Part shown: positions 21,621 through 32,630 of the stretch, in pieces | Layout of the letters: the number at the start of each line of letters is the position of its first letter | How positions within the stretch are numbered: position 1 is the first letter of the stretch | Assembly (NCBI GenBank): GCA_022559985.1 | Contig: JAFJTR010000034.1 | Location: forward strand, 248,001-312,000 | Reading direction: 5' to 3' | Source of the DNA: Parastagonospora avenae f. sp. tritici 18332-5 | Taxonomy: Eukaryota > Ascomycota > Dothideomycetes > Pleosporales > Phaeosphaeriaceae | DNA: 64,000 nt | Made by a program: the position numbers and the translations under genes | The notes under the pieces: model-generated | Seen by the model: the letters and a program-made list of their open reading frames with translations, nothing else | What the model was told of the DNA's origin: nothing | Database searches by the model: none

Positions 21621-23151
21621 TCACAGGGCGTTGCGGTAGAGTGCAACCTTGCAGCCATTCTTGCTCTTACACGTCAGCTTTAGTTCACCCACCCAGTCTT
21701 CCTTGTCGCGACTCTCAAGCACTTCAAATTTCTCTGCAAGCCTTACAAGCACGTACGCTGCCTCGACCAGCACTTTCTGTTTCCCCAAACATTCCCGGTT
21801 GCCGCCGCCAAAGCCCATGAACTCCCAGTGCGTAGGCTGAATTGTTTCCCATCGTTCAGGCAGGAAAGCTTCGACATCTTTACCATAGACGGCCGGATCT
21901 CGATGAAGTGCGTACCAGCTCATATTTGCAACTGTTCCTTTGGGTATGAATATCGGCTCATCTTGGTTGCGGCCCCCGCCCACCGGCAGTTTGGTGTCTT
22001 GTGTCGCAGAACGGCCCATAATGGGGAAAACTGGGTATAACCGGAGGGATTCCATGAGGATGTTCTGGACTACGGTAAGGTTCAAGAGAGCGTCGAAGCT
22101 CAAGTCGTTCACATCATACCGCGTCACTACTAGCCTTATCTGCTGCCAGTACTTAGGGTGCCGGGACAGCAGGAAGCATGCATTTCCGAGGAGAGCAGAT
22201 GTCGTCTCTTGTGAGGCCATCATACCCTGAAGTATCTGACTGCGAATGAAGAGCCGATCCCCAGTCTGGGTTGAAAGGCCGGAGAGAAGACTAGGTGGCC
22301 CTGTCCGATGATTTTCCGGTTTTGTCTCATCGCCCACGCTCAGTGCCTGATCTATCGAGTAATCGAGATAGTCATGTGCAGTCTTGCAAACTTTCAGATA
22401 CCTCTTTTGGGGGAGCAAAGACCAGAGTCGACCCAGAAGAAGACGGAACATGGTCAGGGATAAGGCGTCGTGGAATGAGTGTATGAACTCCTCGGAAGTG
22501 TGTGGCGCATCTTTCAGGCTCTTCGTCGGGTCCACGCCGAGCAGGAATTTGATAGAGGTGTTGAGAAACTATGCTGATCAGACTGATGCATGCTCGCTTG
22601 CAGACATGCCAGAACCATACCATTGTGTAAAACAGCGGCTGCAGATCTACATTCGTACCATCTTCTGGTAGCTGGCTGAACATTCCATCGAGTTGTTCCG
22701 ACAGATAGCTCAAATCTTGCAGATTGTTCTTTGCGAATGTCGGCTTCAGTAACTTCCTAGACAGGTGCCAAATGTCTCCATCCGTCGTGAGGAAGCCACG
22801 CCCATAGAAATATTCCATACCACCAAGTCTGAAAACCTGCACGCCCCACTCTTTGCCAGTTGTGATTGCTTTGATGTTTACCGGGTCGATGGTCGCAAAC
22901 GCCGGCTGAGCCACAAGGGGGCTAATCTCGAATGTCTTTCCGTAGCGTTCATGGTAACGATGTACGGAAGGTATGTCCATGTGCATCTTGAGAAGGAAAT
23001 CTAGGCCAACAAAGGGCTCTTTAATTGGGTATTGTGTGACAGAACTGCAGCCTTCCCCACGCGCGGCGCCATCGCGACTACGCCGCCGTTGGTGGCGATA
23101 GACGGCAATCAGCAATAGGCTCGCAGCAAGTGAAAAGACGGCTTTGATCAT
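21621..23151 (-). CDS. Cytochrome P450, CYP52/alkane-hydroxylase type
   Basis: Exons on the minus strand are 23151-22621 and 22568-21621, with a 52-nt intron in phase 0; the product is 492 aa. An N-terminal membrane anchor (MIKAVFSLAASLLLIAVY) is followed by the P450 fold: LTTDGDIWHLSRKLLKPTF (helix C), GMMASQETTSALL in helix I, ESLRLYPVFP (ExxR) and the haem loop FGGGNRECLG with its cysteine. Overall it resembles fungal CYP52/CYP539-like enzymes that hydroxylate fatty acids or alkanes, by the WHLSRK and FMGFGGGNRECLG context; this is a family-level guess. It lies tail-to-tail with the secreted hydrolase, 86 bases apart, and is followed on the same strand by another P450. Confidence 0.9.
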
Positions 23152-23719
23152 TCTGCTTTTAGGTGTCAGACCGTTCCTGGATTTGTTCGTAATTCGAGTT
23201 CACAGTGCCGAAACGGCGCTGTTGCAGCTGACAACACATCATCGCCTACTGTGCCGCAATTTGGGAACTAGTTTTAGCGCTGACGGGCGTAAACTCCATA
23301 ACCTTATCTGGACTGCACTAGCAAGTTTATTGTTGAAGCGGAGCCTTTCGATGCTACAAACTGATCGACTTTGTCGCACTAGGACAAAGGCGCATGATGA
23401 AAAGCGAAGCATAGTGGACTGCCGATCTTGTATGAGAAAAGAGTACATCGTGGACATTCGTCATGCGACCGGGCCGAGTCGAGGGACGCTTGCCTTCACG
23501 TAAAATCATTAGTCACAGAAGTTTATACACCCAATCATCGAGGTGAATAGCTCATCGTTGAGGAGCAGAGAGCCTCGTGGCCGCATTGCTTGTATTTTTG
23601 AAAGTTGTAATACACAATGAGCATGCAATTTGATCCTATAACTCCTAACATCTCCTCATCTTTCGCCCCAAGAAAGCATACTAGAGTCCTTGACACTGCA
23701 TGCGTCGTTATCAGGTTAA
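23152..23719. other. Intergenic between the two P450 genes
   Basis: About 570 bases upstream of the first P450 and downstream of the second. Short frames are present with nothing recognisable. Confidence 0.45.
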
Positions 23720-25564
23720 TCAGTGCTTCACTTCCACAAATTTTGTCATGATCGGCGGCTTGTCCCAAAGTGTATAACCTCTCATGTCGTCCGTCCACTT
23801 TTCAAATCCGGGTTGAGGCACGACGTCAAATCTCCACAGCAATCTAGCCAAAATGATGCGCAACTCTGCGTAAGCTAGATTTTTGCCAATGCAGTTTGCT
23901 GGACCATGAGAAAACGGGTAGAATGACTTCTTGTTATCCTTCGCAAATGATGCATCGTAAAGTGGGTTGTCCTTCGGCAAGAACCGCTGAGGGCAGAATT
24001 CATCGGGACGATGCCAGTTGCGAGGACTGTGGTGGGAGGCGTACTGGTGAAGATAGACCTTGGTCTGTTTTTCGAGGTCAGCTTGGCCATCAAGGTAATA
24101 TGGTTCGTAGAGCTTACATTCTTGGGGATATAGTAGTCGCCTACAAAATCTCCCGGAGATACTCTGGTCGGTGAGACGACCACAGGAGGAAAGATGCGCA
24201 GACTCTCTTCGATAACCGCTTGCAGGTAGGTCAAGTTCAAAGTCGACTTTATTGTAATCTCATCCTCGGAGTTGAAGTTCGAACGTACTTCGTCGACTAA
24301 TCTTTGCATGATTGGAGCATTCCTGCCGAGATAGTATATGGTTCCAGAGAGGCAGGTCGCAGTCGTCTCACTCCCAGCTATTATCAAAGCCTCGGAGTTT
24401 TTGTGAATTTCCGTATTCGACATGCCCTTTTCGTCATTATGCTTCAGGATATGCCTAATTAGTAGATGTCAAGTCAGCGTTTGTTGCAAGAACAGATGGG
24501 ATGTTCTTACGACATGAAGTCCTTTTTACCGCGACCCTCGGGCCCTAGGGCGATACGGCGGTCCGTCCTTTCTCTCGTCAACGCTTTATGATCGGCTCGT
24601 GTAGCGGCCATTTTCTTTCCAAGAAGGACATTCACAAGTGGGCGCGTGAGAGTATAGCTTTTGAAGAAAGTTATGATGACGCCAGCACGGAGAGCACCGA
24701 AGATCAACGCCACCCAAGGATGCATCTCACTTGATGCCAGACAATCAAATGGCTCACCATACATGAGCTCACCAATGATATCAAAGGTAGTATAGTCTGT
24801 TTTAGAAGCTACAGTTAGTGATGCACTTCTGAAAAATGAATTGAGATAATGCATTTAGGCGACGTTGACTGTTAACGCCATAGAGGCTTGCAACGAAAAC
24901 GGGCGCGCGAGGAAGGCATACGTACTACACTGAAGTTAGTAAAATAAAATCAGGCGCACGAATTGTAGCTATTGCTTACCTGAACCATCTCACAATGTCG
25001 ATCTCAGTATCTGAGGCTGCAAAGTCGCTAAGGCGCGAGATAAACAGGTCCACATAGTGCTTGATCAGGGGTTCCTGCTCGTACATGGCGCTTTGCGAGA
25101 AGGCATGTGAGATTACGCGGCGTTGTCGGCTGTGACCTGCGCGATCCGAGAGAAAGAGGCTGGCCTCTGATGATCCGTCCGTTGATTGATCGAAGAACTC
25201 GCGATCTCTCGCAAAATCATCCTTGCCAGGGCGTCTGAATCCAAAAACGTCTTCCCAGCCTGGATCGCCGTCGACAGCGATCTCGTTGGGGCCCATTCTG
25301 AAGACGCGACCGTATTTTTCATGTAGCGCAGGCACATCTTTCCACCACAGTCCATAGAAGGCGTGACGGATACCCCTTGGCACACTGGAGATTGCTAGGA
25401 GCTTTGGACCCGGGACTTTTGCGAGTGGATGGAAGAACAGTCGGTAGATGGTGACTGCTATGAAGTAAAATACAGGCTGGCGATGTTCAGTCAGTCACGA
25501 CATTGGTCTGGGAGTCAATGTGTCTGCTCACGAGTATAACCAGGCCCAACAGTGGGATCGCCAT
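23720..25564 (-). CDS. Cytochrome P450, CYP65-like
   Basis: Five exons on the minus strand: 25564-25532, 25476-24980, 24828-24511, 24454-24118 and 24064-23720; the product is 509 aa. It resembles the family of isotrichodermin C-15 hydroxylase: a short first exon (MAIPLLGLVIL), HPLAKVPGPKL, HSRQRRVISHAFS (helix C), TTFDIIGELMYGEPFDCL, AGSETTAT (helix I), EESLRIFPP (ExxR) and the haem loop FSHGPANCIGKNLAYAE. The usual Arg two residues before the haem Cys is Ala. Intron 2 is 151 nt; the only acceptor that I find keeping frame inserts about ten residues (SASLTVASKTD) before DYTTFD, so this junction is the weak point. CYP65 enzymes usually tailor terpenoids or polyketides. Confidence 0.82.
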
Positions 25565-26492
25565 CTTTTCGAAGGGAACAAAAGATAATGGTTGTGTGTA
25601 CAGACAGAACAGCGGCGTTGCGCGATATTTCTATTGAGCTGATCTCTGGGCCTGTTCGTTCGATTCGTCCGTCTTGGGCTTGCGAACAACGTTGTGGCCA
25701 AGGAACACCCTGTCTGAGGCCTATTCTGCATTGTTCAAGGCCGTCCGGACGACTAAGCGTGGAGCTGTTACATCGCAACGGTGCGGTGTGGGGTCTCGAT
25801 GATGCGCGGAAAGCACTGGGCCATTGTGCGTCTCGCGTACTAGAAGATTGTATCCACAAGGAGGAGGTATACTCGTTTATTTCGTCCACAAGCGTCTTCG
25901 CCATAAATCATCCAGGTGGGGATGGCACGGTATTGCCCCAGCAGCTGCATCTGCCCAGGTTGCAGACCCATTACGTACCCAGTCTCGAAGGAAAGTGTAG
26001 AGAGGCTAGCAGGGGCGTGCCCTCCTGTAGGTATTGATAGCTGAAGCACGGAAGCGGATGTTGAGGCCATCCGGACGGACGATCGGGGATGAGCGTCACC
26101 CGTCTTTTGTCCATTCGTGGCTGCCGAGTCGGACCGAGCGCCACATAGACTAGATCCAGATGCGATCACCGTACTGCATACGGTAAAAGCGAACGGTCGG
26201 ACTCCTTCCTTCCGTTGTGTCTCGTCGTCGTGATCATAACGTTGGAATGTCATAAGTACAGATGCTGCTTGTTGGAACACGAGCAATGTGCAATGTAAGA
26301 GCTTGGCAGCGTGAACGTTGTACCCGAGCCCTGGAGTATGTCATGACTCGTGACTTGTGAACAAAGCACAAGCTCCAACCAAACTTCAGAGCCAACCGAT
26401 TCCGCCCCATATAACGCCGCGCGTTCTTTTCTTGCTCAATCCGCCACAATATCTTCCTAATCAGCGCCTGTTTCTGCTAAGTTTGCGTGACC
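25565..26492. other. Gap with overlapping unsupported frames
   Basis: About 930 bases. Frames of 129-161 codons overlap on both strands (25552-26037 plus; 25840-26286 and 25515-25904 minus). None has a recognisable domain, so I make no gene call. It may hold promoters, or a diverged gene with introns that I could not resolve. Confidence 0.4.
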
Positions 26493-26867
26493 ATGTCGCA
26501 TACAGCATTTCCGTTCCTCAGTCTACCCAAAGATGTCCGGTTGATGGTGTACGAGCAGCTTCAACCAAGCAACAAATACGTGCGCCTCAGTAACCAGTCA
26601 GATCAAGACCCTGGTTGCGCTATTCTTGTAGCTCGGTCGATCGATGTTTCGATTATGGGGACCTGTAGAACCATACATGATGAAGCGCATGGACTACTCA
26701 TGAAGATCATGCAGCAAGCACTTTCCAGAAGCTCGGTGCAGATCCTTCTACAAATGCGGGGAAATGCTGCAGATATGGTCATCTTGTTCCTCAGCGCATT
26801 AAGAGAGCACGTGAAGCGATTGTGCCAGACGTACGGTCCCAGGGGAATCCGAGATAAGTACAATTGA
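26493..26867 (+). CDS. Small F-box/2EXR-like protein
   Basis: A 124-aa frame starting MSHTAFPFLSLPKDVRLMVY, which resembles the LPxEIRxxIY opening of fungal F-box/2EXR proteins. The rest is a short helical sequence without a known domain. Full-length members are usually 200 aa or more, so this could be a truncated copy. A possible intron from about 26859 (donor GTACAA, acceptor CACAG) would replace the last residue with a short tail reading on from exon 1. I leave the unspliced form as the call. It borders the AT-rich accessory region. Confidence 0.5.
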   Translation: MSHTAFPFLSLPKDVRLMVYEQLQPSNKYVRLSNQSDQDPGCAILVARSIDVSIMGTCRTIHDEAHGLLMKIMQQALSRSSVQILLQMRGNAADMVILFLSALREHVKRLCQTYGPRGIRDKYN

Positions 26868-27888
26868 CGCTGCCGCCATCGTGGGAGTCGTGCTGAGTCA
26901 AACACAGCTGGGCAGAAATTCGGCTTTTCGATTTCCTTGCTTTGGCATTTCGGACAGAGTCATGATGTTCCATGTCAGTCGCACTGCTTATTGTCTATGG
27001 GCCGGGCCTTTGGAGGAAGTCCACGTCATTCCAGTCGTGCGCTGCAGCAAAGCCTGGCTTGGGACACGAGAAGGCCGTCATAAGGTAGATGGTATGATCG
27101 CCAAGCTCCCAGAACTCTAACGAGCAAGGTCAAGCAGTGGGTAGGACCTTTGAGTTGGAGTGTCCGGACGCCTGGTCTGTTAGCGCTTGTCGAGAATAAC
27201 GTCACACCTTTGCACAAGGCACTTCGAGGGTCGATCAACGCTCCGGGCAAACAACAGAAAAGTCGGAATCTAAGGATACATGGCATGGATCCTCTTGAGT
27301 GGGAAGTAGATTAGTTGGAATGACGAACATGATTCACTGATCAAAGGTGAATGGTTCAAGCGTTTGACATAAGGACTAGATAATCGATCGAGAGACGCTA
27401 CGAGTATGCGGACAGCCAGAGTAAGTAGTCACAACAACTTAATCAGTGGTACAAGTCACAGTCACGGAAAGGTTTCACTCAGTGTGACATCAATCCAGTT
27501 ATTGTCGCACGAACCGTGTGCTGGAAGTAATACTCACAGTGTCGGTGCCACCAATCAGCACTGACACTCTTGCCAGAATGATGTCTATGCACCATAAGCT
27601 GTTAAGTCATAGCACAGCAAATCTTTTGACTATATCATTACTTACCATTTATGAATTTGAGGGATTATAAGGGTCATAGTATGTGCCATTATTAGCTATA
27701 AAATGCAGCAGGTTTGACCTCTTCCTCTTCCTACAGCAACATTAAATATTTTACCCAGAACCCAGCACTTAAGCATATAAATCATAACTATTCAGTGTGT
27801 GGGCTAGATTTTAGACTTCAGCGGCTGACAGAGACTTAGCTCAAAGCTTTCGCTAACTCTCGAAAGGTCTCCCAACTGAGAAGCCATC
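26868..27888. other. AT-rich intergenic
   Basis: About 1 kb. Base composition becomes AT-rich after about 27300. No supported gene. A TATA box (CTATAAAATG) lies at about 27697, some 190 bases ahead of the small frame at 27889. Confidence 0.45.
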
Positions 27889-27984
27889 ATGTGTGAGCAT
27901 GTTCCGAAGACGTATTCACAGAGCTATTGCACAGGCGCCGAAATCAGAAAGTGCCCTACAGTAACTCTTGAAGGTCCTGACTAA
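27889..27984 (+). CDS. Tiny Cys-containing frame beginning Met-Cys
   Basis: A 31-aa frame starting MCEHVPKTYSQSYCTGAEIR, with Cys at positions 2, 14 and 22. It recalls the better-supported Met-Cys genes at 31682 and 34212. Its stop is only 10 bases from the left end of a solo LTR, so the gene may have lost its 3' part to that insertion. Beyond the LTR a frame reads SSRTETRRSCSVAM, which loosely resembles exon 2 of the 31682 gene. Speculative. Confidence 0.3.
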   Translation: MCEHVPKTYSQSYCTGAEIRKCPTVTLEGPD

Positions 27985-27994
27985 GTGTGTCCTG

Positions 27995-28163
27995 TGTCAG
28001 CCTAGCACCTTAGTTCACACGGTACACTGTGAACTGCACCTCACGTGACTCTGTTAGTCACCTGCTTACCCATCCGGTTGTGTATATGATCGCTCTTTAT
28101 AGCTCTCTCAATACAACAACCTTCTTCCTCCTTCGTATCTACACTGTGCTCCCACATCCAACA
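27995..28163 (+). mobile_element. Solo LTR, copy A, 169 bp
   Basis: The element begins TGTCAGCCTAGCACC and ends CACATCCAACA, so it has the TG...CA ends of an LTR. It is flanked by a perfect 5-bp duplication TCCTG (27990-27994 and 28164-28168). It contains CTTTATAGCTCTC, a TATA-like signal, and a short hairpin GTGACT/AGTCAC. A second 169-bp copy lies inverted at 33210-33378 with its own duplication. No internal retrotransposon domain is present, so this is the product of LTR-LTR recombination. Confidence 0.9.
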
Positions 28164-28168
28164 TCCTG

Positions 28169-29621
28169 GTCTCCCTCTAGTAGCAGAACCGAAACTCGCA
28201 GAAGTTGTAGTGTGGCCATGCATTTATCACAAAGATAACCCAATCTGGAAGCTAGAACAAAGTGCCTTGAGCAAATCCTAGATAAATATAGGGACAATAG
28301 CAAGGATGGATTAGGCGTTATGGCAGGAAACGAAAGAACATCAGTTGCTATTGGTGTACTTTTAACGACCTCTTACATATTCTTCTCAATGATTAAGCAC
28401 TATGTGAAAGTTGTGTTCGAGAATTATGTTTGATGAACTAGAAATACATTCGTGGTACATATTAGGGGGTTTTGACAGTTGTCAAAATTTTGTCTCTTGG
28501 GCCCAAACTAAATGGAGACTTATAGTAGAGTTACAAGACGGAAAGCGAAGGCAGTGAGACAAGCAACTATTTGTGGCGGACAAATCTTCGATGCTCTTAA
28601 GGCAGCATACTTTGTAGCTGGACTCGGTCCGGCGAATGATGATGACCTCGCTGCATTTGCACCCTTGTGAAATCAGTTATTGTTGTTACCAGTTTGCTAG
28701 ATAGGGACGCGAACTTACCCTACAAGTAGGACACTATTCAGTCTTTAAATAAAAGATCTTGGGATGCTTAGGGTATATGATTTGATAGGCGGTATAAAAG
28801 CGCTTTTTGCGATCGTACCGACAATTACCATGCCTGCGCATTGGACAGTGGTGAGTTGTTGTTCCTCCTACCGTTGGCATCTTAAAGTCGGCTTGGCTTG
28901 GAGTTAGTTTAGTGTCGAGTAGTACGAGATATCAACTGTCGAGAAGACCTTGTATGAGCGTTTGTGCAGGAATGATGCTAGAAACTTGCTGATTTATATT
29001 GCCTGCGGAACTGTTGGGAGTCACTGCAGCCTTACACAGTTGGGAACAACGGACCAGTTGGGACCTGGAAGGCGTGAATTGAATGTTCATATCTCTAGGC
29101 CTTGCAGTTATCTATTTGGATCTAGCTCCTACCACGATAGGTTAGTAAATATGGTAGCCTGAAGTGAAAGCGTGAATTGTCTGTTCCCAATTGTGCTGTC
29201 TTCAAAAGATCTTTAAACGTAATTCCAACATTGTTTACAGATGTGAGGACGTCGAGCGGTCCATATCTTGAGCCAGTGACATATGTGCGGGTGAGACATA
29301 GCATGTGTTTTGCCCTGGATACGAATGGAGCGCCTCATACGTGGTCGATGTCAAAAGTATTGTAGCTACCGCCGTCAGACAAAGCGCACAAAAGGCTATT
29401 CACCTAGTACTGCAATAGTCATCACAGTCGATATACAATGATTTTGGTGAATACTGGCTTATATGACCCCGCCCAAAGGCAGTGATTGATCGTGCTGGGA
29501 AGGCGCTAACCATTTGATTTGTCCTAGCGTCATTGGCTATTACATATTGTTTGCGCCTCTCTTCCCACCCACTCTTTCCCCCTACTATTATTGGACAAAC
29601 TCAACTCTTTTCTACTAAACC
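28169..29621. other. AT-rich accessory stretch, no clear gene
   Basis: About 1.45 kb. Notable points: a TATAAAAG box at 28793 followed at 28830 by a short frame MPAHWTVV with a GTGAGT donor-like site; an interrupted palindrome TTGACA/TGTCAA near 28473; short direct repeats (CAGTTGGGA near 29038 and 29056; GCGTGAATTG near 29070 and 29170). A 37-codon hydrophobic frame at 28320 is too short to call. I cannot assign a gene. Confidence 0.4.
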
Positions 29622-31102
29622 ATGGCGCCCACAGATAAAGCGTTCGATTTCACCACTAGCTCGGTACGAACACGAGACGATGTTAGTTTCGAGGATGAAA
29701 ACGAGTACAAACAACCTGAACTAGGTGTAACATCGGATCAAGCGCCCCACGTCGCCTATAAATCGACCACAACATAGAGCGAAGTTGAGCTAGAGGACGG
29801 TGACGAGCTCGATCAATCTGATGCAGTGTCAGACTCCTCCACACTGGTTTACGATCATGAAGCATTCAATACGTTTTGCCATCAGGTTGCAGAATTCGCC
29901 CTTACGCTTTGGGACGGGGCAAAGGCAAGCAACATTGAAGTCACCAGATTGTCTGGGGACAGCTTCAGTCGCGTCATCGGTATCACAAGGACCATCCTCA
30001 GGCAGCAGAAGAGCCTCCTCGCCGGCAGCTTCAAACGGCTCTGGACTTTATTGCAAACAAATTCACCAAAATGCGCCATGCCACGCGTCAGACCATCTGA
30101 CTCGACTATATCTTACGGATTCCACGTTTCGATGCAGCACAGCTGGATCGAGATGTCGCTGCGTTACGCTACGTGCAGAAGCTTGGGAGCATTCCGGTCC
30201 CTGACGTTGTGGCGTTCGACGAAACCCCAGAAAACAAGCTCGGCAACCCTTACATACTGCAGAATCGATTGCCCGGAACCGATCTTCTACATACATTTCC
30301 TGAAATAGATCACGACCAGAAATGCCGCGTAGCGGAAGAGTTCGGTCAAGTGTTCCACGCCATGTTGTCAAGAAAGTGCGCAGTAGCTGGAAGGCTCGTA
30401 CTGCCTCACACCGTCAGTAGCTCCGAAGATGATGGGGATCAAATCTCTGTAGAACCACTCTTCCAATCTGAGCTGCCAACCGGAGACCAAGTGAAGCACA
30501 GCCTTACAACAAAGGATTTGCTTACTAGAATTTTCAAAGAACGCAAACGAGGGTTCGAAGACATAAGCAACAAGTCCGAGGCGGAGTATATGAACCGGTT
30601 TTCCGCCATGACGATGGAGCTGCATGTGGGGGGATGGTTTGCAAACAACGACATCTCTGTGTGCCATCTGGACTTTGAACCTCGAAACGTTCTCATCGAC
30701 ATCACCAAGGATGCTCCGTAGCCGATCATCAGTGGCATCCTGGACTGGGGTAGCGCTGCCGTGGCTCCAAGCTTCATGTCGTGCAAGCCACCGCTTTGGA
30801 TTTGGGCCTGGGAAGATGATGAAGAGGAGGAAGAACGGACAGCTAATGACGAACCGCCTACCGAAGAGGGAAGGGTTCTGAAGCGGAATTTTGAACAAGC
30901 CGCAGGGCCCGAGTTCACTCGTTATGCGTATCGCTCGGCCTATCGACTAGCCCGGCGGCTTTTAAGCTTCGCCATGGACGAGATGAGATCGACCGAAGAC
31001 TTCAATGAAGTAGATGCGATGCTTGAAGAGTGGCAGAATTGCAAAATTCTTCGGTCACCGTCGACACTTGATGCGAAGGTTCATTCAAGGTCATGGTCAT
31101 GA
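29622..31102 (+). pseudogene. Broken APH-type phosphotransferase
   Basis: Remnant of a fungal aminoglycoside-phosphotransferase-like (APH/choline-kinase fold) protein. From ATG 29622 the frame meets TAG at 29775, then continues with VTRLSGDSFSRVIGIT, the ATP-loop region. Near 29985-29995 the reading shifts to another frame. That frame continues through HATRQTI, a TGA at 30098, then PRFDAAQLDRDVAALRYVQK, PYILQNRLPGTDLL, the catalytic loop VCHLDFEPRNVLID, a TAG at 30719, and ILDWGSAAVAP. The HxDxxxxN signature is intact, but the DWD-type metal motif reads DWG. All three stops could come from single C-to-T changes (CAG or CGA to a stop). An intron could hide the frame change, but not the three stops. 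Confidence 0.75.
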
Positions 31103-31681
31103 TCGACCACGAACCTCGTTTGTCTGGGAGGGAAACGGTACAAGAGCTTGTCGAGTCTCTCAAATACAGTCTAGTATAGTCATAATAATATGAAAACGCC
31201 TAAAATACAATGAAATGACACTCTTTTCACTCTCATAGGCCCTCCTGCCCATTTCAGGCGCTTGCACCCTCTTCAACGCATCTTCTAAGCCTTCAACCAT
31301 GGAGAATTTTTCAAGTGAGCGTTCCTTCCTGGTGCTCAACAAGCTAAATATTCACACTTGTTTCTGTAAGTGAACAATGGATGTTGTCCAATGTCCCGGC
31401 GTTTGTCTGGGAACATGTGGCACGTGTTATATCGCCGCTGTGAAGAGCCTTGCGCGTCAAATCACACGAATGCAGTGGCGCTAACTCTTCCATCACTGCA
31501 TCCCTTCACACATATCTGTCGCATCAGATGCTCATCGGCGCACGAAGGCACCATTCAAGTCATCAACAACCTCGAATACGACACTGCTAGTCCACCGCCA
31601 CCTACAGCCGATCACAGCCACCAAGTCCAGACCATACTTGCCAACAACCAGACTCCAAAACGGCACCAACACCTCGCTACT
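31103..31681. other. Intergenic
   Basis: No gene is supported. The last 130 bases, rich in CCA/CAA and lacking G runs, look like the leader of the small gene at 31682. Confidence 0.4.
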
Positions 31682-31930
31682 ATGTGCCACTACATCAACA
31701 ACTCCTACACCTGCGGTTACCTACAGCGAGTGCTTATAACGTGCCCAGCTTCTGCCTCTAGAAAAGATAAACGGTGCAACGGAAATATTCCTACATGAAA
31801 AATAAAGAGCGTCAACAGGTCGTGCGGACGCAAAGCTTGGTCTTGCCCGAATAAGCAGTCCACGATGCCGGTGCAGGGTTCCATGACGCCAGTGCAGGCA
31901 GCAAAGGCGGGGAAGAAAAGGAAGATCTAA
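31682..31930 (+). CDS. Small Cys-rich protein, Met-Cys type
   Basis: Two exons, 31682-31773 and 31819-31930, with a 45-nt intron (donor GTGCAA, acceptor ACAG); the product is 67 aa. Exon 1 starts MCHYINNSYTCGYLQRVLIT and continues CPASASRKDKR; exon 2 gives SCGRKAWSCPNK and a basic tail KAGKKRKI. Five cysteines occur in the order MC, YTCG, TCP, SCG, SCP. There is no signal peptide. I believe that similar short proteins opening Met-Cys with a Tyr-x-Cys-Gly motif are common in Pezizomycotina without known function, but could not check. The spliced frame, typical intron length and shared Cys spacing support a real gene. Confidence 0.6.
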
Positions 31931-32630
31931 GTGTGGCCGAGAGTGAACATGGGCGGATGAGGACTGATGGGTATACATTTGGACTGTTACATTTCAGGCC
32001 TGCGAGCCTTGTTACTCACCTGAAAATTGGTGAATACGTCATACTGTGCCCCAAATTCGATTCAGCGAGCACAATGCAAACATAGCATGTCTTTCATGGT
32101 ACAGGAAGCCGTGCGGGCGCAGAGGTTGGCCTTGCTACAACGTGAAGTCTAGGATGCCAATCTAGGTGCGGAAGAGGAGTGTGATTCTGTCAGATTGTAT
32201 GGTCAAGATGGTAGTGATGTGTTATTGATCATGTTCATTGTTCTGTTCTTCTGTCCCTTCGCCACGTATTCTGTTTCTCTTTGTGTTGTTACAGTCGAGC
32301 TTTGTGTCACCCGACTATCCCTAATATTAAGGACAGTAACGCGCGACAACTGCTATCTGACAGCAACTGGTCCTGTAGTACGCGACGTATCTGACAGATT
32401 CAGTGAAGGGAAGTTTAGACGGGGGATGCGGTCGATCAAGCGATGGTCAATTTCAGTTTTTACTATCACTAAGCTCAAATCTTTGGACGTTTATACAGTC
32501 TGGCAGTAAGAACAATTCAGCCACTAAACTTGATTTTCAAGCTCTTCACCCATCCATCTAGTCTCCAGCCCTATCTACCCAACCCTCCATGTCCCTCCTC
32601 GGCTTCACCCCACCTCATCTGCACTTTCCC
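31931..32630. repeat. Diverged second copy of the Met-Cys gene region
   Basis: At 32108-32140 the sequence closely repeats exon 2 of the gene at 31682 (CGTGCGGGCGCAGAGGTTGG against CGTGCGGACGCAAAGCTTGG), with an acceptor-like ACAG before it. A frame just upstream reads EYVILCPKFDSASTMQ, loosely like exon 1 (RVLITCPASASRK). Stops interrupt it, so this looks like a decayed tandem duplicate. The segment at 32086-32106 (GCATGTCTTTCATGGTACAG) recurs at about 33692-33711. Confidence 0.5.

Noticed and set aside
25515..26286. Overlapping frames on both strands next to the CYP65-like gene
   Set aside because: No domain, no convincing start or splice, and the strands contradict each other.
28320..28433. 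37-codon hydrophobic frame MAGNERTSVAIGVLL
   Set aside because: Too short and isolated in AT-rich DNA; such frames arise by chance.
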